DNA of 64,000 bases, from positions 3,671,750 to 3,735,749 of the forward strand of contig NZ_BLJA01000001.1 of the NCBI RefSeq assembly GCF_019972295.1. The letters are read 5' to 3'. A model generated the notes under the pieces. It searched no databases. It was not told the origin of the DNA and saw only the letters and a list, made by a program, of their open reading frames with translations. The position numbers were made by a program, and so were the translations under genes. This DNA is from Geobacter sp. AOG2 (lineage in GTDB: Bacteria > Desulfobacterota > Desulfuromonadia > Geobacterales > Pseudopelobacteraceae). Positions 1-7,784 of this stretch are shown here, piece after piece; within the stretch, counting starts at the first letter, position 1, and every line of letters starts with the position of its first letter.

Positions 1-1
1 C

Positions 2-844
2 CTCACCCCGCTCTATCCCGACGAGAAGCTCAAGCTGGAAACCGCCGGCGACAACCTTCCCATGCGGGTCGTGGAACTGGTGGCGCCCATCGGCAAGGGA
101 CAGCGTGGCCTGATCGTGGCCCCGCCTCGCACCGGCAAGACCATGCTGATCCAGAACATCGCCAATTCCATCGCCACCAACCACCCCGAGGTGTACCTGA
201 TCGTCCTTCTGATCGACGAACGCCCGGAGGAGGTGACCGACATGCAGCGCTCGGTCAACGGCGAAGTGGTCTCCTCCACCTTCGACGAACCGGCCACGCG
301 CCACGTCCAGGTGGCCGAGATGGTTATTGAGAAGGCCAAGCGTCTGGTGGAGCACAAGCGCGACGTGGTCATCCTGCTGGACTCCATTACCCGTCTGGCC
401 CGTGCCTACAACACCGTTATCCCTCCCTCCGGCAAAATCCTGTCCGGCGGCGTGGACTCCAACGCACTGCACAAACCCAAGCGTTTCTTCGGCGCGGCCC
501 GCAATATCGAGGAGGGCGGCTCCCTGACCATCATCGCCACGGCCCTTGTGGACACCGGCAGCAAGATGGACGAGGTCATCTTCGAGGAGTTCAAGGGCAC
601 CGGCAACATGGAACTGCACCTGGACCGCAAACTGGTGGAGAAACGCACCTTCCCGGCCATCGACATCAACAAGTCCGGCACCCGCAAGGAAGAATTGCTG
701 ATCGAGAAGAGCGCTCTCCACCGCACCTGGATACTGCGCAAGGTTCTGCACCCCATGAACGTGGTGGACAGCATGGAGTTTTTGCTGGACAAACTATCGG
801 AGACCAAGAGCAACCAGGACTTTCTGGACTCCATGAGCAAATAG
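2..844 (+). CDS. rho: Transcription termination factor Rho (C-terminal part; gene starts left of the window)
   Basis: This is the RecA-like ATPase half of the hexameric RNA helicase that terminates transcription. The reading frame is open from base 2, so the N-terminal RNA-binding domain lies outside the window. Visible motifs are the Walker A loop APPRTGKT (about 118-141), the Walker B stretch [10 protein letters not shown] (about 366-395), and the segment [20 protein letters not shown] that carries the Q and R loops contacting RNA in the central channel. The frame closes with TAG at 842-844. rho followed by rpmE is a common order in Desulfuromonadota. Identity is secure; only the length is incomplete. 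Confidence 0.97.
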   Translation, partial: LTPLYPDEKLKLETAGDNLPMRVVELVAPIGKGQRGLIVAPPRTGKTMLIQNIANSIATNHPEVYLIVLLIDERPEEVTDMQRSVNGEVVSSTFDEPATRHVQVAEMVIEKAKRLVEHKRDVVILLDSITRLARAYNTVIPPSGKILSGGVDSNALHKPKRFFGAARNIEEGGSLTIIATALVDTGSKMDEVIFEEFKGTGNMELHLDRKLVEKRTFPAIDINKSGTRKEELLIEKSALHRTWILRKVLHPMNVVDSMEFLLDKLSETKSNQDFLDSMSK

Positions 845-852
845 TTTCCGCC

Positions 853-975
853 CGGAAAGGGTTCTTTTCCGCCCATGCGGCGTCAATCTTCGAGCTTGCT
901 TCGTGCGGCGTACTGATGTACGCCTCCTTGCAACCCCTCGATTTCCTTGCCTGGACGAAAAAGCTCTCCTTTCCG
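853..975. repeat. GGCGTAC/GTACGCC hairpin element, copy 1 (palindrome family R3)
   Basis: The sequence can fold over about 123 bp. The outer arms are CGGAAAGG and CCTTTCCG, and the apex is GGCGTAC-TGAT-GTACGCC at 907-924. Five more copies sit at 1389, 11357, 11545, 30193 and 31387. The apex is conserved between copies, but the outer arms differ from copy to copy. It lies between rho and rpmE and may also act as a terminator, although no clear T tract follows. Confidence 0.7.
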
Positions 976-1105
976 AATCGGAAACGGGAAAAAAGTGTTG
1001 CAAAAATTAATTCGAATCATTACGATTATAGTTTGCGACCGGGCCTCACCGACGACATCCATTTTTATACAGAGACCGAGCAGTATTTATTAGGAGGAAG
1101 AGAAG

Positions 1106-1306
1106 ATGAAAGAAGGTATCCACCCAATGTATTCCGAGGTGACCGTGAAGTGCCTGTGCGGCAACACGTTCCTGACCCGCTCCACCAACAAGGAGATCAA
1201 CACCGAAATCTGCTCCGCATGCCACCCCTTCTTCACCGGCAAGCAGAAGTTGATCGATACCGCCGGTCGCGTCGAGCGCTTCAAGAAACGTTACGGCCAG
1301 CTTTAG
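1106..1306 (+). CDS. rpmE: 50S ribosomal protein L31, zinc-type
   Basis: A 66-residue ribosomal protein of the large subunit. The N-terminus MKEGIHPMY, the CLCGNTF motif and the [13 protein letters not shown] segment are typical of the cysteine-containing (Zn-binding, 'C+') form of L31, and the length is normal for the family. An excellent Shine-Dalgarno (TAGGAGGAAG) lies about seven bases before the ATG. A terminator hairpin follows at 1330, so it is probably a single-gene or rho-rpmE unit. There is no sign of a second, C- paralogue in this window. Confidence 0.97.
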   Translation: MKEGIHPMYSEVTVKCLCGNTFLTRSTNKEINTEICSACHPFFTGKQKLIDTAGRVERFKKRYGQL

Positions 1307-1329
1307 TCCACCATCGGCTCAATGCATTG

Positions 1330-1363
1330 AGGGGATCTTGTCGTCAGGCAAATCCCCTTTTTT
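1330..1363 (+). terminator. Rho-independent terminator after rpmE
   Basis: The stem AGGGGAT / ATCCCCT is followed by a run of T residues, 23 bases after the rpmE stop codon. Confidence 0.85.
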
Positions 1364-1388
1364 GTATCCTGGCGTGTCAATGAATCCA

Positions 1389-1507
1389 GGTTGTTCAAAA
1401 ATAGTCAGATCGTCGCACCCGCAGAAGGCCCTGAGGAGGCGTAGCAGCGCTACGCCGCACGAAAGGGGCTTCGAGGATGGCGGCGAGATGGCTGTTTTTC
1501 AACAATC
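1389..1507 (-). repeat. GGCGTAGC palindrome element, copy 2 (family R3)
   Basis: A 119-bp imperfect hairpin whose two ends read GGTTGTTCAAAAATAG and CTGTTTTTCAACAATCC. The apex GGCGTAGCAGCGCTACGCC is near 1437-1456. It is the inverse-orientation twin of the 119-bp copy at 31387-31505; these two share the whole element and not just the apex. It ends 15 bases before the thyX start. Confidence 0.8.
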
Positions 1508-1522
1508 CATAAGTGGGATACC

Positions 1523-2215
1523 ATGAATGTTACCCTGATCGAACATACTCCCAATCCCGAACTGACCGTAGCCCTGGCGGCCCGGCTCTGCTATTCGCCC
1601 TCGTCCATCGGCGAACTGCGGCACAAACTTGAAGCCACGGACATCGAGAAGTTTCTGAACAAGATCATGGCGCTGGGACATTATTCGGTGTTGGAGCACA
1701 TCTCCTTTACCTTCGGCATGGAGGGGATCTCCCGGGTGACCACCCACCAACTGGTGCGCCACCGCATAGCATCCTTCTCCCAGCAGTCCCAACGCTACGT
1801 GTCCCACAAGGATGAGTTCACTTCCATCATGCCGGACAGTATCGCGGAGAATGCCGACGCGCGGCAGATCTTCGCCTTCATGTCCGAGACGGTGCACAAG
1901 GCTTACGCCCAGCTGGTGGAAATGGGGATCCCGCCCGAGGACGCCCGCTATATCCTGCCCAACGCCACCGAGACCAAGATCATCATGACCATGAACGCCC
2001 GCGAACTGCTGCACTTTTTTGCCTTGCGCTGCTGCCAGCGCGCCCAGTGGGAGATTCGCGAAATGAGCATCGAGATGCTCCGGCTGGTGAAGAAGATCGC
2101 CCCGATCATCTTCCGCGAGGCGGGACCGGGCTGCGTGGGAGGACCCTGCCCGGAGGGGCAGTTCTGCTGCGGCCAAACCGCCGAGGTGCGGGGATTCTTC
2201 GCCACGCTGGAATAA
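1523..2215 (+). CDS. thyX: FAD-dependent thymidylate synthase ThyX
   Basis: Converts dUMP to dTMP using methylenetetrahydrofolate, with reduced FAD as hydride donor, so no dihydrofolate is produced. The 230-residue length is normal. The ThyX signature RHRxxSxxQxS is visible as RHRIASFSQQSQRY around residues 80-93, preceded by the substrate-binding HYSVLEHISFTF segment. A C-terminal cysteine cluster (GPGCVGGPCPEGQFC) extends the usual core and is seen in related Geobacter-type proteins. The upstream spacer is occupied by a palindrome element, and the downstream spacer by a CCACAGAG inverted repeat, so the gene is probably transcribed alone. No thyA is seen here. Confidence 0.96.
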   Translation: MNVTLIEHTPNPELTVALAARLCYSPSSIGELRHKLEATDIEKFLNKIMALGHYSVLEHISFTFGMEGISRVTTHQLVRHRIASFSQQSQRYVSHKDEFTSIMPDSIAENADARQIFAFMSETVHKAYAQLVEMGIPPEDARYILPNATETKIIMTMNARELLHFFALRCCQRAQWEIREMSIEMLRLVKKIAPIIFREAGPGCVGGPCPEGQFCCGQTAEVRGFFATLE

Positions 2216-2232
2216 TGGTAAAATCTTAAAAT

Positions 2233-2393
2233 CTGCCACAGAGACACAGAGACTCAGAGGTACACAGAGAAAGGCGAAAGGCAGGAGACACTCTGCTTTT
2301 CTTTGCATCTTTGTGGCCCTGTGGCAAAGCGGAATCTTTAACTTCCGTTATGTTTTTCAAGGTGTTCTCTGTGTCTCTGTGTCTCCGTGGCAG
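2233..2393. repeat. CCACAGAGACACAGAG inverted repeat, copy 1 (family R4)
   Basis: The arm CTGCCACAGAGACACAGAGA pairs with TCTGTGTCTCCGTGGCAG at the far end, around a loop of roughly 100 bp. It ends 21 bases before the DUF1385 start codon. Other copies are at 3356 and 13010, with a decayed one near 4655. Confidence 0.85.
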
Positions 2394-2414
2394 ATTTGTT
2401 TTAGGAAAGGTTCT

Positions 2415-3341
2415 ATGGAAAAGATAAATGTAGGCGGCCAAGCGGTTATTGAAGGCGTCATGATGCGCGCGCCCCGTTCCATGGCCATAGCCGTGCGCCG
2501 TCCCGACGGCGAGATCGTGGTCAAGCGGGAGTTGGTCGTGCCGCTCTCCGAACGGTACCCGGTGGTCAAACTCCCCATCGTGCGCGGCGCGGTGGCCCTG
2601 TTCAGCTCGCTGATCATCGGCATCAAGGCGCTCAACTTCTCCGCCAACGAGGCCATGACCGAGGAGGAGAAGGAGGGGGACAAGGACAAGGGGAAAGGGG
2701 AACTTTCCTCGTGGGCCATGGCCGGCACCATGGCCGTGGCCTTCGGCTTCGGCATCTGCCTGTTCTTCCTGCTCCCGCTCTACCTGACCAAGCTGATGAC
2801 GCCGTACATCGGCACCAACAACATCGTCTTCAACCTGGTGGACGGTGTGATCCGGGTGGCGGTCTTTCTGATCTACATCTGGGGCATCTCCCGCATGGGC
2901 GACATCCAGCGGGTCTTCCAGTATCACGGCGCCGAGCATAAGTCGATCTTCGCCTTCGAGGCCGGCGAGGAATTGAACGTGGAGAACGTGCGCCGCTACA
3001 GCCGCCTGCACCCCCGCTGCGGCACCAGTTTCCTCCTGATCGTCATGCTGGTGAGCATCGCCGTGTTCTCCCTCATCCCCAAGCTGTGGCCCTTTTACCT
3101 CAAGGCCGGTTCGCGTGTCGTGCTGCTGCCGCTCATCGCCGGCATCTCCTACGAGTTCCTCAAGTGGAGCGCCAAGAACGACGGCCACCCCCTGGTGAAG
3201 ATGATCATCACCCCCGGACTGGCCCTGCAGCGCCTGACCACCCGCGAGCCGGACGACCAGCAGTTGGAAGTGGCCATCCGCTCCATGAATGAGGCTCTGG
3301 AAGAAAATGCCGGGTACTCGGACGACCGCCTGGTTGTGTAA
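2415..3341 (+). CDS. DUF1385 family integral membrane protein
   Basis: A 308-residue protein of the DUF1385 family (PF07136), for which no biochemical role is established. The family start, MEKINVGGQAVIEGVMMRAP, is present and fixes the start at 2415 (RBS AGGAAAGG); the frame is open further upstream only because it runs through the repeat. Several hydrophobic stretches are visible at about residues 100-125, 145-165, 215-235 and 245-262, with a conserved YHGAEHKSIFAFE segment between them and a PRCGTSF motif. Position next to rpmE and prfA is typical for the family. Its conserved His/Glu-rich segment suggests an enzyme or metal site, but that is a guess. Confidence 0.9.
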   Translation: MEKINVGGQAVIEGVMMRAPRSMAIAVRRPDGEIVVKRELVVPLSERYPVVKLPIVRGAVALFSSLIIGIKALNFSANEAMTEEEKEGDKDKGKGELSSWAMAGTMAVAFGFGICLFFLLPLYLTKLMTPYIGTNNIVFNLVDGVIRVAVFLIYIWGISRMGDIQRVFQYHGAEHKSIFAFEAGEELNVENVRRYSRLHPRCGTSFLLIVMLVSIAVFSLIPKLWPFYLKAGSRVVLLPLIAGISYEFLKWSAKNDGHPLVKMIITPGLALQRLTTREPDDQQLEVAIRSMNEALEENAGYSDDRLVV

Positions 3342-3355
3342 GCTGAAATTAAAAC

Positions 3356-3456
3356 CTGCCACAGAGACACAGAGACACGGAGAACGTCAAAGGCGTGCCA
3401 CGCCGTCTGGTTTTACCTCTCCAGCTTTTCTCTGTGTCTCTGTGTCTCCGTGGCAG
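3356..3456. repeat. CCACAGAGACACAGAG inverted repeat, copy 2 (family R4)
   Basis: Arms of about 25 bp (CTGCCACAGAGACACAGAGA and its near-perfect complement ending CCGTGGCAG) enclose about 50 bp. The element ends 26 bases before the prfA start codon, leaving room only for the ribosome binding site. Confidence 0.85.
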
Positions 3457-3482
3457 ATGTAAGAATCTAAGAGGTTTTGAAT

Positions 3483-4550
3483 ATGTTCGACAAGATAGAA
3501 GAGCTTGAGCGGCGCTACCAGGAAGTGGAAGCGCTGCTGTCCGACCCCACGGTCATCTCCAATCAGCCGGAGTTCCGCAAGCTCTCCCGGGAACATGCCG
3601 ACCTGAGCCAGCTGGTGGCGGCCTACCGCCGCTGGCGCAAGGTGCTGGAGGAGATCGAGGAGAACCGGGAGCTGTTGTCCGACGCGGACATGAAGGAGAT
3701 GGCCGAGGAGGAGTTGAAGAGCCTGGAGGCGGAAAAGGAACAATTGGAGGCCGATATCCAACTGCTTCTGCTGCCCAAGGACCCCAACGACAACAAGAGC
3801 GTCATCCTGGAGATCCGGGCCGGGACCGGCGGCGACGAGTCCGCCCTGTTCGCCGGGGATCTGTTCCGCATGTATTCACGCTTTGCCGACACCAACCGCT
3901 GGAAGGTGGAGACCATCTCGGCCTCCGAATCGGAGCGGGGCGGCTTCAAGGAAATCATCGCCTCCGTGGAAGGCGAGGGGGTCTTTGCCAAGCTCAAGTA
4001 CGAGTCCGGCACCCACCGGGTGCAGCGCGTGCCCGAGACCGAGGCCCAGGGGCGCATCCACACCAGCGCCTGCACCGTGGCGATCATGCCCGAGGCAGAG
4101 GACGTGGACATCGACATTCGGCCCGATGACCTGAAGATCGACGTCTACCGTTCTTCCGGCGCGGGCGGGCAGCACGTCAACACCACCGACTCTGCGGTGC
4201 GCATCACCCACCTCCCCACCGGCACGGTGGTGGCCTGCCAGGAGGAACGCAGCCAGATCAAGAACCGGGCCAAGGCCATGAAGGTCCTGAAGACCCGCAT
4301 CCTGGACACCATCCTCCAGGAACAGAGCGCCAAACTGGCCGCCGACCGCAAGCAGCAGGTCGGTTCCGGCGACCGTAGCGAGCGCATCCGCACCTACAAC
4401 TTCCCCCAGGGGCGCATGACCGACCACCGTATCGGCCTGACCCTCTACCGCCTGGATTCCATCATGGCGGGGGACATCGCCGAGATCGCCGACGCCCTGC
4501 GCGCCCATTACCAGATGGAAGCGCTGAAAGCACAAAGCGAAGGGAATTGA
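3483..4550 (+). CDS. prfA: Peptide chain release factor 1
   Basis: Recognises UAA and UAG stop codons and triggers peptide release. The 355-residue length is normal. The N-terminal helical domain begins [15 protein letters not shown]. The catalytic GGQ lies in [17 protein letters not shown] at about residue 225-240, and the LPTGTVV and [10 protein letters not shown] segments follow as expected for RF1 and not RF2. ATG 3483 is preferred over the in-frame TTG at 3477 because a GAGG motif sits eight bases upstream of it. The methyltransferase gene prmC, which often follows prfA, is not present downstream; a lactate gene cluster on the opposite strand follows instead. Confidence 0.97.
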   Translation: MFDKIEELERRYQEVEALLSDPTVISNQPEFRKLSREHADLSQLVAAYRRWRKVLEEIEENRELLSDADMKEMAEEELKSLEAEKEQLEADIQLLLLPKDPNDNKSVILEIRAGTGGDESALFAGDLFRMYSRFADTNRWKVETISASESERGGFKEIIASVEGEGVFAKLKYESGTHRVQRVPETEAQGRIHTSACTVAIMPEAEDVDIDIRPDDLKIDVYRSSGAGGQHVNTTDSAVRITHLPTGTVVACQEERSQIKNRAKAMKVLKTRILDTILQEQSAKLAADRKQQVGSGDRSERIRTYNFPQGRMTDHRIGLTLYRLDSIMAGDIAEIADALRAHYQMEALKAQSEGN

Positions 4551-4654
4551 TTCCCTTCGCTCCACACCTTCCCACCTTACGTTTTCTTACGGTTTTTGCC
4601 GCATGATGTTACGTTTTGTTACGGTCTGCCCCGTAACATCGGGACCGTTTGTCC

Positions 4655-4737
4655 CGGAGCCACGGAGAACGTCGAAAGACAAAAAACTTCCACGGGTTTT
4701 GTCCCTTTAACTTTTCTCCCCGTCTCTGCGGCAGCTG
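4655..4737. repeat. Degenerate CCACAGAG-family inverted repeat (family R4)
   Basis: Remnants of both arms are visible: GAGCCACGGAGAACGTC on the left and CTCCCCGTCTCTGCGGCAG on the right. They are more diverged than the copies at 2233, 3356 and 13010. It lies in the convergent spacer between prfA and the LutB/LutA fusion. Confidence 0.55.
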
Positions 4738-4746
4738 TCCAGGATG

Positions 4747-6885
4747 CTACCCCTTCACCAGATCCGCCAATAACTCCACCGTGTGCTTCACCTGCACCTC
4801 CGCCGTGTCCTGGTCGAACCCGCCCCTGATCTGCATGACGCAGCCGGGGCAGTCCATGGCTACGACGGGCGCGCCGGTCTCCTTGATGTTGTGCAGCTTT
4901 CTTTTCAGGATCGGCGCCGAGATCTCCGGCAGCTTCATGGAGTAGGAGCCGCCCATGCCGCAGCACATGTCGCACTCGAACATCTCCTTCACCTCGTAGC
5001 CCGCCCCGCGCAGCAGTTCCCGCGGCGGCTCCGTGGCCCGCAGGGTCCGTTTCAGGTGGCAGGAGTCGTGGTAGGTGATCGCGCCGAGTTCCTGCCCTTC
5101 CTTCAGCGTGAGCCGCCCTTCGTCCACCAGTTTCTTCACCAGGGTGGAGAAATCCATGGTCTTTGCGGCCAGCTCCCGTGCCTTGGGGAGTAACTCCCGC
5201 CGGCCCACGCTCTCCAGGGTATCCATGAACTCGTGGGCCAGGGCCACGGTGCAGGTGGGGCAGGCGGAGACCACGTACTCCGCCCGGTCCGCCAGCAGGG
5301 CCTGGATGTTGTCCACGGCGTTTTTGGCCGCCACCTCGTAGGCCCCGCTGTACCGGGCCGGGGCGCCGCAGCAGGTCTGCTTCTCCGGGAACGCGACCCG
5401 GATGCCGGCCTTGTTCAGGATCTTGATCAACGCCTCCCCCATCTCCGGGTAGGCGAAGTCGATCAGGCAGCCGGCAAAGAAGACGGCTGTCTCCCGGCAG
5501 CCGGCGGGCTGTTCGATCTTGTGGAACCGGTCCCGGAACGGCTCCGCGGCAATGGCCGGGAGGCTGCGGCCGTCGGTCAGGTCCGACAGGAACAGGGGGA
5601 GGTGGCGGATGAAGCCGCCCGAACTGAACGGCTTGCCCGCGACGGAGGCGGCCCGCAGCATGCCGTGGAAGAGCGAGCGGTTGTTGACGATGCCGAAGAT
5701 CGCCTTCTGGGCCAGGGGCTGCCCCTTTTCGATCACCAGACGCCGCCTGATCTCCATGATCATCTCCGGGATGTCCAGCTTGCCGGGGCAGACCTCCTTG
5801 CAGTTGCCGCACTGGATGCACAGCCCCTGGATGTCCTCGGAGTTCTGCAACTCCTCGAACCAGGCGGTGAGGATGGTGCCGATGCCGCCGGTGTAGATGC
5901 TGCCGAAGACGTGGCCCCCCACCAGGCGGAAGATGGGGCAGACGTTCAGGCACGAACCGCAGCGGATGCACTGGAGCGCCTGCTTGAACTTGGGGTCGCG
6001 GGCCATCTCGCTCCGGCGGTTGTCCATGAGGACGATGTGCAACTCCTTCAGGCCGCCGTCGGTGGCCGGCGTGGGGCCGGTGATGATGGAGACGTAGCTC
6101 GTCAGCAGTTGGGCCGTGGCGCTGCGGGGCAGGGCCGTCAGGATCGGCACGGTGTCGTCGAATTTCTCCACCAGCTTTTCGATGCCCACCAGGGCCACGT
6201 GGACCTTGGGCAGGGTGGTGACCAGCCGGGCGTTCCCCTCGTTGGTGACGATCACGATGCTGCCGGTCTCGGCCACGGCGATGTTCGCCCCCGAGATCCC
6301 CATGTCGGCGGCGAGGAACTTGGAGCGCAGCTCCCGGCGGGCCACCTTGACCAGGCGCGGGATGTCGTTCTCCAGACGTTCGTCCACCTCCTTGCTGAAA
6401 AGGTCGGCCACCTCCTCCTTGGTCATGTGGATGGCCGGCATGACCATGTGGGAGGGCTTCTGTCCCGCAAGCTGGATGATCCACTCCCCCAGGTCGGTCT
6501 CCCCCACCGCGATGCCCGCCTTTTCCAGGCAGGCGTTGAGGTGGATCTCCTCCGTGGCCATGGACTTGGACTTGACCACGCTTTTCACGTTATTGTCGCG
6601 GGCCACCTTCAGGATGTATTCCTTTACCTCTTCCGGGTCGTCGGTGCGGAAGACCCTGGCGCCCAGGGCCTCGGCGTTTTGGGCGAAGGTGTCCGCCAAA
6701 AGCTCCAGGTTGGCGGCGGCATGGGCCTTGCGCTCGGCAATGGTGCTCCGCAGGGCCTCGAAGTCGATCCCCTCGTAGGCCTTGGCCCGGTTGACCTTGT
6801 AGGCCTCGGAGAATTTCCCCAACGCGCCGGTGAGGGTGGCGTTCCCCACGGCCCTCTCTATGGATTCCCTGAATTCCTTTTTCAT
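4747..6885 (-). CDS. Fused lactate utilisation protein: LUD domain, ferredoxin domain and CCG domains (LutB-LutA fusion)
   Basis: Probable Fe-S electron-transfer and LUD subunit of an LldEFG/LutABC-type L-lactate dehydrogenase. Order along the 712 residues: an N-terminal LUD domain (about 60-300), then two 4Fe-4S clusters (CIRCGSCLNVCP near 306 and CIQCGNCKEVCP near 354), as in LutB/LldF. A second half follows with two CCG cysteine-rich domains (CCGAPARYSG near 505, CDMCCGMGGSY near 640), as in LutA/LldE. In most bacteria these are separate proteins; here they are one polypeptide. Its start overlaps the stop of the LutC gene (ATGA), so the two are translationally coupled. Function is inferred from domains and from the adjacent lactate permease. 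Confidence 0.88.
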   Translation of the reverse strand: MKKEFRESIERAVGNATLTGALGKFSEAYKVNRAKAYEGIDFEALRSTIAERKAHAAANLELLADTFAQNAEALGARVFRTDDPEEVKEYILKVARDNNVKSVVKSKSMATEEIHLNACLEKAGIAVGETDLGEWIIQLAGQKPSHMVMPAIHMTKEEVADLFSKEVDERLENDIPRLVKVARRELRSKFLAADMGISGANIAVAETGSIVIVTNEGNARLVTTLPKVHVALVGIEKLVEKFDDTVPILTALPRSATAQLLTSYVSIITGPTPATDGGLKELHIVLMDNRRSEMARDPKFKQALQCIRCGSCLNVCPIFRLVGGHVFGSIYTGGIGTILTAWFEELQNSEDIQGLCIQCGNCKEVCPGKLDIPEMIMEIRRRLVIEKGQPLAQKAIFGIVNNRSLFHGMLRAASVAGKPFSSGGFIRHLPLFLSDLTDGRSLPAIAAEPFRDRFHKIEQPAGCRETAVFFAGCLIDFAYPEMGEALIKILNKAGIRVAFPEKQTCCGAPARYSGAYEVAAKNAVDNIQALLADRAEYVVSACPTCTVALAHEFMDTLESVGRRELLPKARELAAKTMDFSTLVKKLVDEGRLTLKEGQELGAITYHDSCHLKRTLRATEPPRELLRGAGYEVKEMFECDMCCGMGGSYSMKLPEISAPILKRKLHNIKETGAPVVAMDCPGCVMQIRGGFDQDTAEVQVKHTVELLADLVKG

Positions 6886-7430
6886 CGGGTCGCCCCTCCC
6901 ATGTCATCCACGCAGACGACGACGAGCCGTTCCGGCCCGTGAACGCCGATGGTCAGCACCCGCTCGATGTCGGCGGTCCGGCTCGGCCCGGTGATAAAGG
7001 CGATGTAGCGGCTGGTCCGGGGGTCGATCCTGGTCAAAAGGGCGGTTTTGTCGGGGAGGATGCCGCCGGTGGGGACGATGGCGATGTGGATATCGGTCAG
7101 GGAGGAGGCGAGGCGCTGTTCCACGGAGGTCTGGTCCTGCACCAGGGAGCCGGTATCGGCCAGCCCCCACTCGGCCTGGGTGATGCCGATGCGGGCGTCG
7201 GCCGCCGTGTCGCGGTCGAGGTCGAACCGCAGCCCGGCGTCCGTGAGCGGCTTGGTGTCCATGCCGTTCAGGAACGGGCTGTCGGCCCAGACGGCGCAGG
7301 CGTGCGGGTCGCCGGCAACGCCTTCCTCCCGCAGGAACGACAGGATGAATGCCAGCGCCGCTTCCCGGTCCCCGAAGCGGTGGACCTCCGCGCCGACCCC
7401 CTCCGCCTTGGCCTTGAATTGCTCGTACAT
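6882..7430 (-). CDS. lutC: LUD-domain protein LutC/LldG
   Basis: Third component of the LutABC/LldEFG lactate oxidation system, about 182 residues. The start MYEQFKAKAEGVGAEV at 7430 is chosen because AGGAGA precedes it and the family begins here; the frame extends further upstream into non-coding sequence. LUD features include ITQAEWGLADTGSLV and the C-terminal TADIERVLTIGVHGP segment. It is the first gene of a two-gene minus-strand operon with the LutB-LutA fusion, divergent from the lactate permease. The 350-bp spacer before the permease is the likely shared control region. Confidence 0.88.
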   Translation of the reverse strand: MYEQFKAKAEGVGAEVHRFGDREAALAFILSFLREEGVAGDPHACAVWADSPFLNGMDTKPLTDAGLRFDLDRDTAADARIGITQAEWGLADTGSLVQDQTSVEQRLASSLTDIHIAIVPTGGILPDKTALLTRIDPRTSRYIAFITGPSRTADIERVLTIGVHGPERLVVVCVDDMGGATR

Positions 7431-7627
7431 CGTTTCCGTCTCCTTCAGTGCCGTTATCCGCCGCACCCGGTGGAAAATTGTTTTAGAGCCATGCCGATGC
7501 CCGTGTCGCCGCAGGGCGTCGGACGATGCCGGACCCACCTGTAAATTTGTAAAACCACATTACATATAAACGTAATGCATCTTAACAACGCTTGTCAACA
7601 GGCTTTGTGCGCACCTGCAAAAAATTA

Positions 7628-7672
7628 TTGACAAGGTTGTTGAAAAAATATAATTGGTAATACAAGTTTACA
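7628..7672 (+). promoter_or_regulatory. Putative lldP promoter with a GntR-type operator-like sequence
   Basis: TTGACA (7628-7633) and TATAAT (7649-7654) are separated by 15 bp, slightly short of the optimum. Directly overlapping and following the -10 is AATTGGTAATACAAGTTT, which resembles the ATTGGT-N-ACCAAT operators of FCD-type GntR regulators such as LldR and PdhR in its left half only. The surrounding spacer 7431-7784 is markedly AT-rich. A GntR/FCD gene lies at 13142. The assignment is inferred from motif resemblance. Confidence 0.5.
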
Positions 7673-7784
7673 AAACCTGATTTTATTTTTCCGCTCACAC
7701 GTGAAGATCCAGGACAGGCGGATCATGTAATGGCATTCAACTGACGTTTGCATACTACCCGAGTACGGAAAGGAGTATCTTGTC

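Noticed and set aside
916..1383. A 155-codon frame overlapping rpmE.
   Set aside because: It overlaps rpmE in another phase, begins inside a palindrome repeat and has no homology-like motifs.
4619..6484. Long minus-strand frame (621 codons) in a second phase of the LutB-LutA gene.
   Set aside because: Shadow frame with Arg/Pro/Gly-rich composition; the true frame has intact Fe-S and CCG motifs.
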